DNA of 64,000 nucleotides, from positions 1,510,584 through 1,574,583 of the forward strand of contig CP133159.1 in the NCBI GenBank assembly GCA_030913385.1. The letters run 5' to 3'. This document shows positions 46,247-55,998 of this stretch, in pieces. The notes beneath the pieces were generated by a model. It was not told where the DNA came from. It searched no databases and worked only from the letters and a program-made list of their open reading frames with translations. The stretch's first letter is position 1. Each line of letters begins with the position of its first letter. Origin of the DNA: Cytophagaceae bacterium ABcell3 (GTDB lineage: Bacteria; Bacteroidota; Bacteroidia; Cytophagales; Cytophagaceae). The translations under genes were made by a program, and so were the position numbers.

Positions 46247-47125
46247 ATGCTGAAAATTAAAATATTTACTTTCTACGTTTTTCTTAAGAATCTTATTTGC
46301 CCTTGCGCCATTGACAATAAACATAACGGTTTTAAGGGATATCCTGAAAACCTTAAATATAAAGTGTCGCGCATAGGTAGTCTGCCTGAAGAGGTGCCAG
46401 AATCGTCAGGATTGGCCTTGGCCTATGCAAGTGAAGATTCTATTGTTTTGTATACCCACAACGACAGTGGCGGCGAGCCTTATTTGTTTAAGATTACCAA
46501 ACAAGGAAAGCTGCTCGATTCATATAAGATCTCTGGGGCGGTAAACCACGACTGGGAAGACCTGGCGCAAGACTCGTTAGGCAATATTTACATAGGAGAT
46601 TTTGGAAACAACTTCCACAAACGCAAGGATCTCGTTATCTATAAAGTGCCAGCAGGACTGGACGGCAAAGCAGAAAAGATTCAGTTTTCCTATAAAAACC
46701 AAGAAGCGTTCCCTCCTCCAAAAAAAGAAAGAAACTTTGACTGTGAAGCTTTTTACTGGTACCAAGACAGCCTCTATTTATTCTCAAAGAATTGGGGCGA
46801 TAAAAATGTGAAACTGTATAGTTTATCTGACCAGGCGGGATCGTATATTGCAGCACCTATTGACAGTGCCAGGTTGGGAAGCATGATCACTGCGGCAGAT
46901 ATTAATCCTGATGGTAGTTTGTTCGCTTTGCTGGGTTATGGAAGGGTTTATGTATATGGCGTCGGGGAAGAGGGAATAGATTTTTCAGTACCTGCCCTTT
47001 GCCAAAGGTTCCCTCGTTCTAAACAGGCTGAGGGATTGGTATTTATCAACAAAACCGATTTTATTGTGTCTAATGAACAAGGGCAGATGTTCTTGTTTGA
47101 GCAAAAGAAACAAAAGGAGAAATAA
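46247..47125 (+). CDS. Exported beta-propeller-like protein of unknown function
   Basis: A 292-residue protein. The N-terminus (MLKIKIFTFYVFLKNLICPC) is hydrophobic and looks like a signal peptide, perhaps a lipobox Cys at about 18 or 20. Propeller strands follow (PESSGLALAYASEDSIVLYTHNDSGG, AVNHDWEDLAQDSLGNIYIGDFGNN, RNFDCEAFYWYQDSLYLFSKNWGDK, ITAADINPDGSLFALLGYGRVYVY, QAEGLVFINKTDFIVSNEQGQ). The NHDWEDLA motif resembles SdiA-regulated/esterase-like propellers. The ATG at 46247 is the first base triplet of the MITE target duplication; before insertion it would have overlapped the helicase stop codon. Confidence 0.7.
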   Translation: MLKIKIFTFYVFLKNLICPCAIDNKHNGFKGYPENLKYKVSRIGSLPEEVPESSGLALAYASEDSIVLYTHNDSGGEPYLFKITKQGKLLDSYKISGAVNHDWEDLAQDSLGNIYIGDFGNNFHKRKDLVIYKVPAGLDGKAEKIQFSYKNQEAFPPPKKERNFDCEAFYWYQDSLYLFSKNWGDKNVKLYSLSDQAGSYIAAPIDSARLGSMITAADINPDGSLFALLGYGRVYVYGVGEEGIDFSVPALCQRFPRSKQAEGLVFINKTDFIVSNEQGQMFLFEQKKQKEK

Positions 47126-47160
47126 TATAGGCAGTCAGTATCGAACTTTGTTATTTATTT

Positions 47161-49218
47161 CTAAAAGTCAGATATTGCTTCAGGGTCTTCTGGAGCCTTG
47201 TTTTTATCGCCTGGTTTTATGATTTCAAATTCAACCCTTCTGTTAATCTGCCTGTCCGCTTCGGTTTTTTCTTCTACCAGTGGTTTTTGACTTCCAAAGC
47301 CCAAAGCTTCAATCCTATCTCTGTCTACCTTGCCTTTCTCAACAATATATTCTTTAATAGACTGAGCCCTTTGCTTGGAAAGTTGGAGGTTATGGTCTGC
47401 GTTTCCTTTAGAGTCTGTATGGCCAGAGATCTTAAGCTTAAAGGTAGGGTGGTCTACAATAAAGTCTACCACTTTATTTAAGTCCGCTTCCATCTTCGGT
47501 AATATTTTGGACTTTCCTGGTTCGAACTCAAGAGATGCAAACTTCCATTTGTTGTATTTGATGGATGGGGTTTTTATATCATAGTTTACATCCCCATCAA
47601 GGAAGAACTTTTCTTCAATCCTGAAAAAATCGTCACCTTGTATGACAAGCAGGTATTCGTTTTGGTCTATTAGGTCAAACTCAAAAGACCCGTCTAGCTT
47701 GATAAACTTTGGCGCTACTTCTACACCATTTGTAATGTCAATGATAGATACAATCCCTTCAAACGATTCTCCTGAAATGGAGTCTTTCAAACTGCCAGAG
47801 AACTTTGTTGTGGCTAGGGGCTGAGCTTCCATGGGCAGAGGGAAAGAGTGGAGGTCTAGGTTGTCCGGGTTCTTTAACTCCGACTTTGCGTAAAAGAGGT
47901 CTTTAGATTTTGAATCAATAGTAAAGTAGTATTCGCTACCTTCTCCATTGACGAGCGGGCCAATGTTTTTTGGCTCCTGCCATTGTCCATTGATTCTTGT
48001 GGACTTATAAATATCGAAATTGCCAAAATTGACCAAATGACCTTTGGAGCTGAAATAAAGGACATGGTATTTGGGATGATAGAATGGGCTAACCTCATTT
48101 TCACGGGTGTTGATAACCGGTCCCATGTTTTTTGCTTTGGCCCAGGTGCCATTTGACTTTTTATAGGTGTACCAAATATCTGATAACCCAAAGCCGCCAG
48201 GCCTGTCTGATGCAAAGTACAAAGTATCTTCGGTATGAGAGAGTGTAGGTTGACTGTCCCAGTAGATTGTGTTTACATTTTCCCCTAAATTTTCAGGCTT
48301 GCCCCAAGTACCGTCCTCTTTCTTGTGGGTGACATAAATGTCGCAGTTGCCTATTACGTCTGCACAGTCGTATTGAAAGCCTGCTACCTTGCACCTCGTA
48401 AAATATAAGGTTTTGCCATCGCGGGAAATTGTTGCGGAACCTTCGTTGCATGCCGAGTTTACCGGGTGGTCAAAAGGTTCTGCCTCATCCCAAAAGCCAT
48501 CGTAGTTTTTGCTATACCAAAGGTCTTCAGATTCTACAAGCTCTATTTTGCCTTGGCGTAACCTTTTCTTCCTTTTGGTAAATATCATCATGTCGCTCTG
48601 CACATTGATAGTGGGGCCGTAGTCTGGGTATTTGATATCATTTACCAATTCCCCCATATTCAAAAATACACTTTTAGGAGGCCTTAGGGTGTCAATGTTT
48701 CTCCTGTAGTCCACCAATTCGTAATATTCTTCCAAAGGCACATAAAAGTTTTTTTCAATATTCCTGTCCCAATTAGAAAAATACTGCTTGACTCGTTCAT
48801 CCTCCCCTTTGTTTGGCGTGTTTTTTAAAGCGATGGTGTAAATAAACTTTGCCTTTTCTTTGTCTCCGGTAACTTCATAAAGTTGTCCCAGTTTCCAAAG
48901 CAAGCTGATGTCTCTTGAAAAGTTTTGAATACCAAAGTTACGTACATACTCCTCAAGTGCCGGAAGCAGCTTCTCAAGGTTCTCTTTTTCTTCCAGCTTT
49001 TTTATTTCTTTGTATTTCGACTGGTTGTGGTAATAAGGTGTTTTATTGATATTATGAAATGTAAACTGATGCTCAGCACTTATTTGGTTCAATGTTCCTT
49101 TTGAAGACAGAGAGGAGCTATGGTACTTGTTTCTCTTTTGCCCCAATACATTGGTAGAGGTGATGATCAGCAACAAGAGAATGAAAAAATATGACTTCTG
49201 TAAGAGATAATTTACCAT
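47161..49218 (-). CDS. OmpA-family protein with TPR and PD40 repeats
   Basis: A 685-residue exported protein: signal MVNYLLQKSYFFILLLLIITSTNVLGQ, a TPR-like region (about 70-150, LEKLLPALEEYVRNFG, LWKLGQLYEVTGDKEKAKFIYTIAL), PD40/WD40-like repeats (about 230-460, GSATISRDGKTLYFTRCK, QPTLSHTEDTLYFASDRPGGFGLSDIWYT, VSPFYHPKYHVLYFSSKG), a carboxypeptidase-like beta domain (about 475-560) and a C-terminal OmpA domain (about 570-670) with FKLKISGHTDSKGNADHNLQLSKQRAQSIKEY and peptidoglycan-binding Asp/Arg. It anchors to peptidoglycan. The architecture is close to PorE of T9SS, but PorE identity is not shown. Confidence 0.87.
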   Translation of the reverse strand: MVNYLLQKSYFFILLLLIITSTNVLGQKRNKYHSSSLSSKGTLNQISAEHQFTFHNINKTPYYHNQSKYKEIKKLEEKENLEKLLPALEEYVRNFGIQNFSRDISLLWKLGQLYEVTGDKEKAKFIYTIALKNTPNKGEDERVKQYFSNWDRNIEKNFYVPLEEYYELVDYRRNIDTLRPPKSVFLNMGELVNDIKYPDYGPTINVQSDMMIFTKRKKRLRQGKIELVESEDLWYSKNYDGFWDEAEPFDHPVNSACNEGSATISRDGKTLYFTRCKVAGFQYDCADVIGNCDIYVTHKKEDGTWGKPENLGENVNTIYWDSQPTLSHTEDTLYFASDRPGGFGLSDIWYTYKKSNGTWAKAKNMGPVINTRENEVSPFYHPKYHVLYFSSKGHLVNFGNFDIYKSTRINGQWQEPKNIGPLVNGEGSEYYFTIDSKSKDLFYAKSELKNPDNLDLHSFPLPMEAQPLATTKFSGSLKDSISGESFEGIVSIIDITNGVEVAPKFIKLDGSFEFDLIDQNEYLLVIQGDDFFRIEEKFFLDGDVNYDIKTPSIKYNKWKFASLEFEPGKSKILPKMEADLNKVVDFIVDHPTFKLKISGHTDSKGNADHNLQLSKQRAQSIKEYIVEKGKVDRDRIEALGFGSQKPLVEEKTEADRQINRRVEFEIIKPGDKNKAPEDPEAISDF

Positions 49219-49343
49219 TGGGTTGAAAGCTGCAAAAACTATTCCGTAATTGTATTAAAATTTTTCGCTGTATGGCCTAAATTTAACTAAATTAAATCAT
49301 GCCAGCAATATTACTACGTATTTAAAAAAAATTAGTCGTAATA

Positions 49344-49360
49344 TTGGCATAAGTCTTGTA
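49344..49360 (+). promoter_or_regulatory. Weak sigma-54-like element upstream of lon
   Basis: TTGGCAT-N5-TTGTA (49344-49360) resembles the sigma-54 consensus TTGGCAC-N5-TTGCA but lacks the usual GC doublet at -12 and lies 87 bases upstream of lon. A second TTGGCATAA occurs at 49424-49432. It may be chance. Confidence 0.2.
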
Positions 49361-49446
49361 ATTATATAAATTATACCATTTCAATGAAGGATCTGGTAAA
49401 TAATGATTTTTTTATGTCAAATTGGCATAACACTATTTTGTGGTAA

Positions 49447-51951
49447 ATGAATAAGTCGAAGAAGGAATTGGAAAAAGAGAATAATCAGGATCTTTTGATC
49501 AGATTTATGGAATCTGACGGAGGAGACCTAATCCCTCTACTGTCTCCAGAAGAAGAGGAAAATTTAAACAAAATTGATATCCCTGAAAAACTTCCTATAC
49601 TCCCGGTTAGAAATACGGTTTTGTTCCCAGGAGTAGTTATACCTGTTACTGTAGGAAGGCAAAAATCTATCCGCCTAGTAAAAAAAGCTTATGAAGGAGA
49701 CCGAATAATAGGAGTAGTAGCTCAAAATACGCCTAATACAGAAGACCCTACTATCAATGATTTATATAAAGTAGGGACTGTGGCAAAAATTATTAGAATG
49801 CTCATTCTTCCTGATGGTAATACTACTATTATCATTCAAGGGCAGAAGCGTTTTGAAATAGAGGAAGTCCTGAAAGAGAAACCATTTATGGTTGCCAGGA
49901 TCAAACAACTGGAAGAGCAATTTCCTCAAAAGAAGAAAAAAGAAATCAAAGCCCTTATTTCTTCTTTAAAAGATTCGGCTGCCAAGATACTGAAACTAAA
50001 TCCTGAAATTCCCCAAGATGCGGAAGTTGCCCTGAACAACATAGAAAGCCCTGCCTTCCTGACACATTTCTTGTCGTCTAACTTAAATGTAGATGTGAAG
50101 GACAAGCAGATGCTTTTGGAAATCAACGATGGTATAGAACGGGCTACCCGGTTGCTAGAGTTTCTGCTCAAAGAGATTCAGATGCTCGAATTGAAATTTG
50201 AGATTCAGAGCAAAGTGCACTCCGATATAGACCAACAACAGCGTGATTATTATTTGCGTCAGCAAATCAAGGTAATTCAGGATGAGCTGGGGTATGAGTC
50301 TTCTGATCAGGAAATTGAAAACTTTAAGATCAGGGCAAAGAAAAAGAAATGGCCAGAATATGTGGCAAAGCATTTTGATAAAGAGGTACATAAGCTGGAG
50401 CGTATGAACCCAATGGCTTCCGAGTATCCTCTCTCTGTCAACTATGTAGAGTTTCTTCTTGACCTACCATGGAATGAGTACACCAAAGATAATTTTAACC
50501 TACAAAGGGCGAAAAAAGTCTTGGATTCTGACCACTTTGGCTTGGACAAGGTAAAGGAACGGATTGTTGAGTATTTGGCTGTTCTGAAGTTGAAGCAAAA
50601 CATGAAAGCCCCTATTTTATGTTTATATGGCCCTCCTGGTGTGGGTAAAACTTCTTTGGGGCGGTCGGTGGCAAAAGCCCTTGGTAGAAAATATGTCAGA
50701 ATGTCATTAGGGGGTGTCAAAGATGAAGCTGAAATCAGAGGCCATAGAAAAACTTATGTCGGTGCTATGCCTGGCAGAATTGTACAAGGCATAAAAAAGG
50801 TCAGCTCTTCCAACCCTGTTTTCATATTGGATGAAATTGATAAAATAGGCGCTGATTTTAGGGGCGACCCTTCTTCTGCGCTATTGGAGGTGCTGGACCC
50901 GGAGCAAAACTCTACTTTTTCAGATAATTATCTGGAAATAGAATATGACCTGTCGAACATCTTGTTTATAGCCACGGCCAACTCATTGGAAACCATTCAT
51001 CCTGCCCTTAGAGACCGAATGGAGATTATAGAAATCAATGGTTATACACTTGAAGAAAAAGTGGAAATTGCCAAAAGGCACTTGATCCCTAAACAAAAAG
51101 AAGAACACGGGCTAAAACCTAAAGATGTTTCATTTTCAAACCCTGCTATCGTTAAGCTTATTGATGGATATACCCGTGAGTCGGGTGTAAGGAACTTGGA
51201 ACGGAAAGTGGCTGCAATAGCTAGATATGTGGCTAAAACAAAAGCCATGGAAGGGGAGGAGCAGATAGAAAAAATCACTCCTGAAGATGTTGTTAAAATT
51301 CTTGGTTCAGAAGACTTTGATAAAGAAATTTATCAGGACAATGAAGTTGCGGGTGTCGTTACCGGATTGGCATGGACCCAAGTGGGCGGTGAAATACTCT
51401 TTGTAGAGTCCAGTATCAATCGTGGAAAAGGAAAGTTAACCCTTTCCGGCCAACTGGGCGATGTTATGAAAGAGTCTGCCGTGGCCGCTTTAAGCTGGTT
51501 AAGGGCAAATGCCGATTCTTTAGATTTAGACTATCGGATATTCGACCAGTATGACCTGCATGTGCACGTGCCTGCTGGTGCTGTTCCGAAAGATGGCCCT
51601 TCGGCCGGTATTACCATTTTGACATCTCTTGCCTCCATCTATACGCAGAGGAAGGTCAGGGAGAAATTGGCCATGACCGGTGAAATTACGTTGCGTGGAA
51701 AGGTATTGCCTGTAGGAGGTATTAAAGAAAAGATATTGGCAGCAAAACGCGCAGGTATCAAAGAGATAATCCTTTGCAAGAAGAATAAAAAGGATATTGA
51801 TGAAATAAGTGAAAAATATATTAAAGGCCTTAAAATTCATTATGTAGAAGACGCCGAAGAGGTTTTGGAAATAGCCTTGCTGAAACAAAAGGTGAAAAAA
51901 GCCATGGATATTAAATTGGATAAAGAAAATACGGCCAAAAGTGCGGTGTAG
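49447..51951 (+). CDS. lon: Lon protease (ATP-dependent)
   Basis: 834-residue AAA+ protease degrading misfolded and regulatory proteins. The N-terminal LON domain is at about 45-250 ([23 protein letters not shown]). Walker A is GPPGVGKTS (about 395-403), Walker B is [11 protein letters not shown], and the proteolytic Ser719 in PKDGPSAGI is paired with Lys762 in VGGIKEK. Typical length, with a basic C-terminal tail. It is upstream of porQ and hslU and probably monocistronic. Confidence 0.97.
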   Translation: MNKSKKELEKENNQDLLIRFMESDGGDLIPLLSPEEEENLNKIDIPEKLPILPVRNTVLFPGVVIPVTVGRQKSIRLVKKAYEGDRIIGVVAQNTPNTEDPTINDLYKVGTVAKIIRMLILPDGNTTIIIQGQKRFEIEEVLKEKPFMVARIKQLEEQFPQKKKKEIKALISSLKDSAAKILKLNPEIPQDAEVALNNIESPAFLTHFLSSNLNVDVKDKQMLLEINDGIERATRLLEFLLKEIQMLELKFEIQSKVHSDIDQQQRDYYLRQQIKVIQDELGYESSDQEIENFKIRAKKKKWPEYVAKHFDKEVHKLERMNPMASEYPLSVNYVEFLLDLPWNEYTKDNFNLQRAKKVLDSDHFGLDKVKERIVEYLAVLKLKQNMKAPILCLYGPPGVGKTSLGRSVAKALGRKYVRMSLGGVKDEAEIRGHRKTYVGAMPGRIVQGIKKVSSSNPVFILDEIDKIGADFRGDPSSALLEVLDPEQNSTFSDNYLEIEYDLSNILFIATANSLETIHPALRDRMEIIEINGYTLEEKVEIAKRHLIPKQKEEHGLKPKDVSFSNPAIVKLIDGYTRESGVRNLERKVAAIARYVAKTKAMEGEEQIEKITPEDVVKILGSEDFDKEIYQDNEVAGVVTGLAWTQVGGEILFVESSINRGKGKLTLSGQLGDVMKESAVAALSWLRANADSLDLDYRIFDQYDLHVHVPAGAVPKDGPSAGITILTSLASIYTQRKVREKLAMTGEITLRGKVLPVGGIKEKILAAKRAGIKEIILCKKNKKDIDEISEKYIKGLKIHYVEDAEEVLEIALLKQKVKKAMDIKLDKENTAKSAV

Positions 51952-52035
51952 TAACGGCAAAATTTACACAATGGAAATGATAAAGATACGTTGTTAGGCT
52001 TTTGTAGGGCTAAACAAAAGTCTATTTTAAAGGTA

Positions 52036-53085
52036 ATGTTAAAACAGGTAACTTTTATTCTTTTATTGTTTATTGCCGTCCCCTCTATGGCACAAGTTGG
52101 GGGATCGAGTTCTTTTAGGTTTCTTGATGTACCTGTTAATGCTAGGCTGGCCGGAATAGGCGGTATGAATGTGTCTCTGGCCGATAATGATGTGAATATG
52201 TTTTTCCAAAACCCTGGTGCTTTGAACGATCAGATGGAAAAACGCTTATCTATCAATTATCTGCCTTACTTTGCAGGCATACATACGACTACCTTGGCTT
52301 ATGTTACAAACATAGGGGGCAACACTTGGGGCTTTGGTGTGCATTATATGGACTATGGGGTCATGGACAAAAGATTGGAAGATGGTACAGATGCAGGGAC
52401 TTTTTCTGCACGGGACTATGCATTTATAGCATCGCGTTCCCATACTATTGACAATATATCCATAGGCCTTAATCTGAAGTTTGTAGGATCCCATTTTGGG
52501 GCTAGCAATGCATTTGGGGTCTTGTTTGACCTGGGAGGTGTTTTTCAACATCCCGAAAAAGACTTTTCTGTGGGTATGGTGTTCAGGAATGCCGGTTTTG
52601 CTTTTTCGTCCTATACTCCCGGAACACAGTTGGCAATGCCTTTTGATGCTAGGTTAGGACTTACTTACAAGCCGGAACATATGCCTTTTCGGTTTTCAGT
52701 AACTGTTCATAACCTGCATAGGCCAGATATTGTATATTTAGATCCAAATGCTCCGACAGCTACTGATTTGGAAGGAAATGAAATAAAGCCTAGAAAAACA
52801 GTTTTTGATATGGTTGCCAGGCATTTTACTTTTGGTGGCGAATTTTTGTTAAGTGATAATTTTAATATAAGGGTTGGATACAACCATATGATGAGACGCG
52901 AAATGAGATTGCCAGACCGTACAGGCCCGGCTGGTTTCTCTGTTGGATTTATGATGCGTGTAAAAACTTTTGAATTTGCCTATAGCAAGGCTTTTTATCA
53001 CCTGGCCGGAGGTACGGACAACCTGACCATCACCTCTGACTTAGGCGCTTTTGTGAAAAGAAAAGATCGTAAAATAACTGACTGA
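52036..53085 (+). CDS. porQ: Type IX secretion system protein PorQ
   Basis: PorQ is an outer-membrane beta-barrel protein of the T9SS attachment complex in Bacteroidota. The 349-residue protein has signal MLKQVTFILLLFIAVPSMAQ. The family N-terminus is GSSSFRFLDVPVNARLAGIGGMNVSLADNDVNMFFQNPG, followed by barrel strands (SINYLPYFAGIHTTTLAYV, GNTWGFGVHYMDYG). The ATG at 52036 gives a proper signal peptide. Its presence, with two sorting-domain cargo proteins in this window, supports a functional T9SS. It is followed by hslU after five bases. Confidence 0.93.
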   Translation: MLKQVTFILLLFIAVPSMAQVGGSSSFRFLDVPVNARLAGIGGMNVSLADNDVNMFFQNPGALNDQMEKRLSINYLPYFAGIHTTTLAYVTNIGGNTWGFGVHYMDYGVMDKRLEDGTDAGTFSARDYAFIASRSHTIDNISIGLNLKFVGSHFGASNAFGVLFDLGGVFQHPEKDFSVGMVFRNAGFAFSSYTPGTQLAMPFDARLGLTYKPEHMPFRFSVTVHNLHRPDIVYLDPNAPTATDLEGNEIKPRKTVFDMVARHFTFGGEFLLSDNFNIRVGYNHMMRREMRLPDRTGPAGFSVGFMMRVKTFEFAYSKAFYHLAGGTDNLTITSDLGAFVKRKDRKITD

Positions 53086-53090
53086 TTAAA

Positions 53091-54500
53091 ATGATAGATA
53101 ACCCTTCATACCTTACTCCCAAACAGATTGTAGGAGAACTGGACAAGTATATTATTGGGCAGCATGATGCTAAAAAGAATGTAGCGATAGCCTTGAGAAA
53201 TAGATGGCGTAGAATGCTGGCTCCTACAGATATGCAAAAAGAAATTGTGCCGAATAATATTTTGATGATAGGAGCGACCGGGGTCGGTAAGACTGAAATT
53301 GCCAGAAGACTTGCAAGTGTTGCCAATGCTCCTTTTGTTAAAGTGGAGGCTTCAAAATTTACCGAAGTCGGATATGTAGGCCGTGATGTGGAAAGCATGG
53401 TGCGTGACCTTGTAGAGCAATCGGTAAACATGGTTAAAAGCCAGAAGAAGGAAGAAGTGAAATCTAAAGCTTCGCAAGCTGTTGAAGAAATCATTTTAGA
53501 TGCACTTATCCCACCTGTCAGAAAAACTCCTGGAGACGCAAAAGTCTTCCCTGGGTCGTCAACCGCCATACCGCCTTCTGCTGATAGTGGTGAGGACGCT
53601 GAACTTAACGAGAAAACCCGTGAGCGTTTTCGGGAAAAGATCCGTAACGGTGAAATGGAAGACCGGAAAATTGAAATCAATGTGCAGCAGAACGCTAATC
53701 CTGGTGTCGGGGTCATAGGTGGTGGCATGGATGAAATGTCTATGATGAATATCCAGGAAATGATCAGCGGACTGATGCCTAAGAAGGCCAAGAAGCGGAA
53801 AGTTACCATTGCAGATGCACGGAAAATTTTGCTCGAAGAAGAAGCAGCAAAATTGATCGATATGGATGAAGTGAAAGATGAGGCGATCAGGCGTTGTGAA
53901 AACACAGGTATTATATTTATTGATGAAATTGATAAAGTAGCGTCAGGTGCAAGAAAAGGTGGCGGTGGTCCTGATGTTAGCCGCGAAGGTGTACAAAGAG
54001 ACCTTCTGCCTATTGTAGAAGGAAGTGTGGTTAACACCAAATACGGCGTTATCAATACCCAACATATACTTTTTGTTGCAGCGGGGGCTTTTCATATCTC
54101 TAAGCCCTCAGATTTGATCCCTGAACTTCAAGGTAGGTTTCCTATACGGGTGGAGCTAGATAGTTTGTCCAAGGAAGACTTTTTCAAGATATTGAAAACA
54201 CCTAAAAATGCCTTGACCAAACAATACGAAGCTTTGTTGAAATCTGAAAGTGTAGAGTTGACATATCAAGATGATGCACTGGAAAAGATAGCAGAAATTG
54301 CATTTCAAATAAATGCTGAAGTTGAGAATATCGGTGCCAGAAGGCTGCATACCGTGATGAGCCACCTGCTCAATGAGTTTCTGTTTGATGTTCCAGAAAA
54401 AATTAGCCCTAATTCAAAGATTGTGGTTACCAAAGAACTTGTAGAAGAGCGACTGTCCGGCCTAGTTCAGAACCGGGACTTGAGCCAATACATTTTGTAA
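53091..54500 (+). CDS. hslU: HslU, ATPase subunit of the HslUV protease
   Basis: 469-residue AAA+ unfoldase that feeds substrates to HslV peptidase. Motifs: the N-terminal LTPKQIVGELDKYIIGQHDAKKNVAIALRNRWRR, Walker A GATGVGKTE (about 61-69), the I-domain insertion (about 110-250), Walker B IIFIDEIDKVAS, EGSVVNTKYGVINTQHILFVAAGAF and SDLIPELQGRFPIRVEL. The start is five bases after porQ. HslV is not in the window. A long antisense frame over this gene is a shadow. Confidence 0.96.
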   Translation: MIDNPSYLTPKQIVGELDKYIIGQHDAKKNVAIALRNRWRRMLAPTDMQKEIVPNNILMIGATGVGKTEIARRLASVANAPFVKVEASKFTEVGYVGRDVESMVRDLVEQSVNMVKSQKKEEVKSKASQAVEEIILDALIPPVRKTPGDAKVFPGSSTAIPPSADSGEDAELNEKTRERFREKIRNGEMEDRKIEINVQQNANPGVGVIGGGMDEMSMMNIQEMISGLMPKKAKKRKVTIADARKILLEEEAAKLIDMDEVKDEAIRRCENTGIIFIDEIDKVASGARKGGGGPDVSREGVQRDLLPIVEGSVVNTKYGVINTQHILFVAAGAFHISKPSDLIPELQGRFPIRVELDSLSKEDFFKILKTPKNALTKQYEALLKSESVELTYQDDALEKIAEIAFQINAEVENIGARRLHTVMSHLLNEFLFDVPEKISPNSKIVVTKELVEERLSGLVQNRDLSQYIL

Positions 54501-54524
54501 TTGAAATAATATATTTTCTTAAAG

Positions 54525-54551
54525 ATACCGGCTTCGGCCGGTATTTTTTTA
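54525..54551 (+). terminator. hslU intrinsic terminator with UUCG tetraloop
   Basis: ATACCGGC-TTCG-GCCGGTAT is an exact 8-bp stem with the stable cUUCGg tetraloop, followed by seven T. It begins 25 bases after the hslU stop. Confidence 0.95.
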
Positions 54552-54599
54552 TCTAGTATAATACATACCACCATAGATTCCCTCCATCCTTGAATGCCT

Positions 54600-55015
54600 A
54601 GATATCGGTAGCTTGCAGCTACGGAGTTGCCCACTCGTATATAAAACGAACATCCAATGTAGCTTGCAGCTACACAATCAAATTTCGTAAAATTTCAACT
54701 TTTATCGGGGTCACTGCTCAAAAGCTATGATCATTTCATCCCTTTGGGATTTTGTAGAACCTTTCTTCTTGACCTGCAAAATGTAATTCTAATCTTCGGA
54801 ATTTATCGTTTCCTATAGCCTCGAAAGGGCGATACGATTATAGAAAGGCATTTAAATATAAATAAGCCCCGAGAGGGCGACAGATGTCCTATACCCGAGA
54901 TATCTGTCGCTTGCAGCTACGGAATTGACCACTAGCATATAAAACGAACATCCAATGTAGCTTTCAGCTAAACAATTAACTTTCATAAGATCTTAATTTC
55001 AATCGGGATCAGTAT
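54600..55015. repeat. Intergenic repeat pair with REP hairpins
   Basis: Two about 115-base units (54600-54715 and 54897-55015) share GATATC.GT.GCTTGCAGCTACGGA, TATAAAACGAACATCCAATGTAGC and ATCGGG.TCA. Each has two GTAGCTTGCAGCTAC-type hairpins, the same core as in the 28-29 kb repeats. Between them (about 54765-54870) lies a unit also present at 55911-55995, containing CTGCAAAATG..ATTC, TCGGA.TTTA and a GAAAGGGCGATACGATTATAG block. No gene is supported in 54501-55140. Confidence 0.75.
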
Positions 55016-55140
55016 AAAAGTATTGGGCTGAGGGTAGTAGTAACGCAATGTCTTAATAATGAGCGGATTGAATTTTCGGTAAGCTCCATACCCCTTCAAG
55101 TGACAGCAGTCCTTTGGAGGGGGTGGAATGCATTATTAGG

Positions 55141-55890
55141 TTAATGTACTCTTATCTTTATTCCTGTTATTTTAGAAATTTTCTGGCCAAGCTCATATAT
55201 ATTAATATCATCTGTTTCACCAATTGTAAAGCTTGATTTGTTTTTTAATTCTAATTCTAATGTAAATGTTTCGTTATTATCTTCATTTGATAAAGTTTTA
55301 TATAGAGAAATGCATTTTATTTCTTTAAAAGGGATGAATGGCTTATTGTTTTTATAGATAACTTTACTTTTGGAATTGATAACTATCTCAGTAGCCTTAA
55401 AAAAGTTAGACAGTTCTATGAAAAAAGCTATTAAAAATGGTACTGGTAGGATATAAAGTAGTATGTTGTTAACTGTAAATTTGCTAGTGAATGCAAAATA
55501 AGCTGTTATTGCTGTAACTGATCCAGTAAAAAATAAAGTAGAAGTAAAAGTATGTTTCTCTCTTCTTAAAATAATTTCGGTTTCCTTGAAAGTTATATCG
55601 TATTTTAAAGAATTTACTTGAAAATCTACTTTGTTAGGGAATGTGTTAGGTGTTGGTAATGTGTTATTTACGTTTAAAAGTTCCTTTGGTTCTAATAATT
55701 TTATAGCCAAGCTAACTTCGCTCCTTAGAACATAAAGCTCGAAAACATCATCTGGGGAACTTGTTAGTAAAACAGGATTTTTCTTGTTATCTATGAAACA
55801 AGAAATTCCTTTTGACTTTAGGAATGTCATCATCTCAATGAGGGGAGTGGCTTCAGGGTTTCTTGATAAGAGTAAATACTTCGCTTTCAT
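55141..55890 (-). CDS. Membrane protein of unknown function
   Basis: A 249-residue protein. The N-terminal about 100 residues (MKAKYLLLSRNPEATPLIEMMTFLKSKGISCFIDN, DVFELYVLRSEVSLAIKLL) look like a small alpha/beta domain of the putative signal-transducing DUF2007 type. Two membrane helices follow (about 132-152 and 160-180, FTGSVTAITAYFAF, NILLYILPVPFLIAFFI), then a C-terminal soluble part resembling a PH-like domain. No firm family. The frame is open further to 55956 with a TTG start inside a repeat; the ATG at 55890 is a better start. Confidence 0.62.
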   Translation of the reverse strand: MKAKYLLLSRNPEATPLIEMMTFLKSKGISCFIDNKKNPVLLTSSPDDVFELYVLRSEVSLAIKLLEPKELLNVNNTLPTPNTFPNKVDFQVNSLKYDITFKETEIILRREKHTFTSTLFFTGSVTAITAYFAFTSKFTVNNILLYILPVPFLIAFFIELSNFFKATEIVINSKSKVIYKNNKPFIPFKEIKCISLYKTLSNEDNNETFTLELELKNKSSFTIGETDDINIYELGQKISKITGIKIRVH

Positions 55891-55910
55891 TTTTTGTATT
55901 TCTTCCTGTT

Positions 55911-55995
55911 TGTCCTGCAAAATGGCATTCCAATTTTCGGATTTTACTTTGTCCAAAGTCCCGGAAGGGGCGACATAATTATAGAAGAGGCATTT
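55911..55995. repeat. Copy of the 54765-54870 REP-like unit at the 5' end of the membrane protein gene
   Basis: Shares CCTGCAAAATG, ATTC.AAT.TTCGGA, GTCC..AGTCCCGGAAGGGGCGA, and ATTATAGAAGAGGCATTT with the earlier copy. It contains a CCCGGAAGGGG half-palindrome. It covers the region directly upstream of the ATG of the membrane protein gene, so the promoter region of that gene may be partly repeat-derived. Confidence 0.6.
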
Positions 55996-55998
55996 TTT

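Noticed and set aside
41882-47125. Complete anti-phage defence system around the helicase
   Set aside because: No nuclease, methylase, toxin or other defence gene is adjacent; only the helicase is suggestive.
53030-54055. Long antisense open frame (about 341 residues) over hslU
   Set aside because: It is a shadow of the hslU frame with biased codon positions, has no start or domain support, and hslU is unambiguous.
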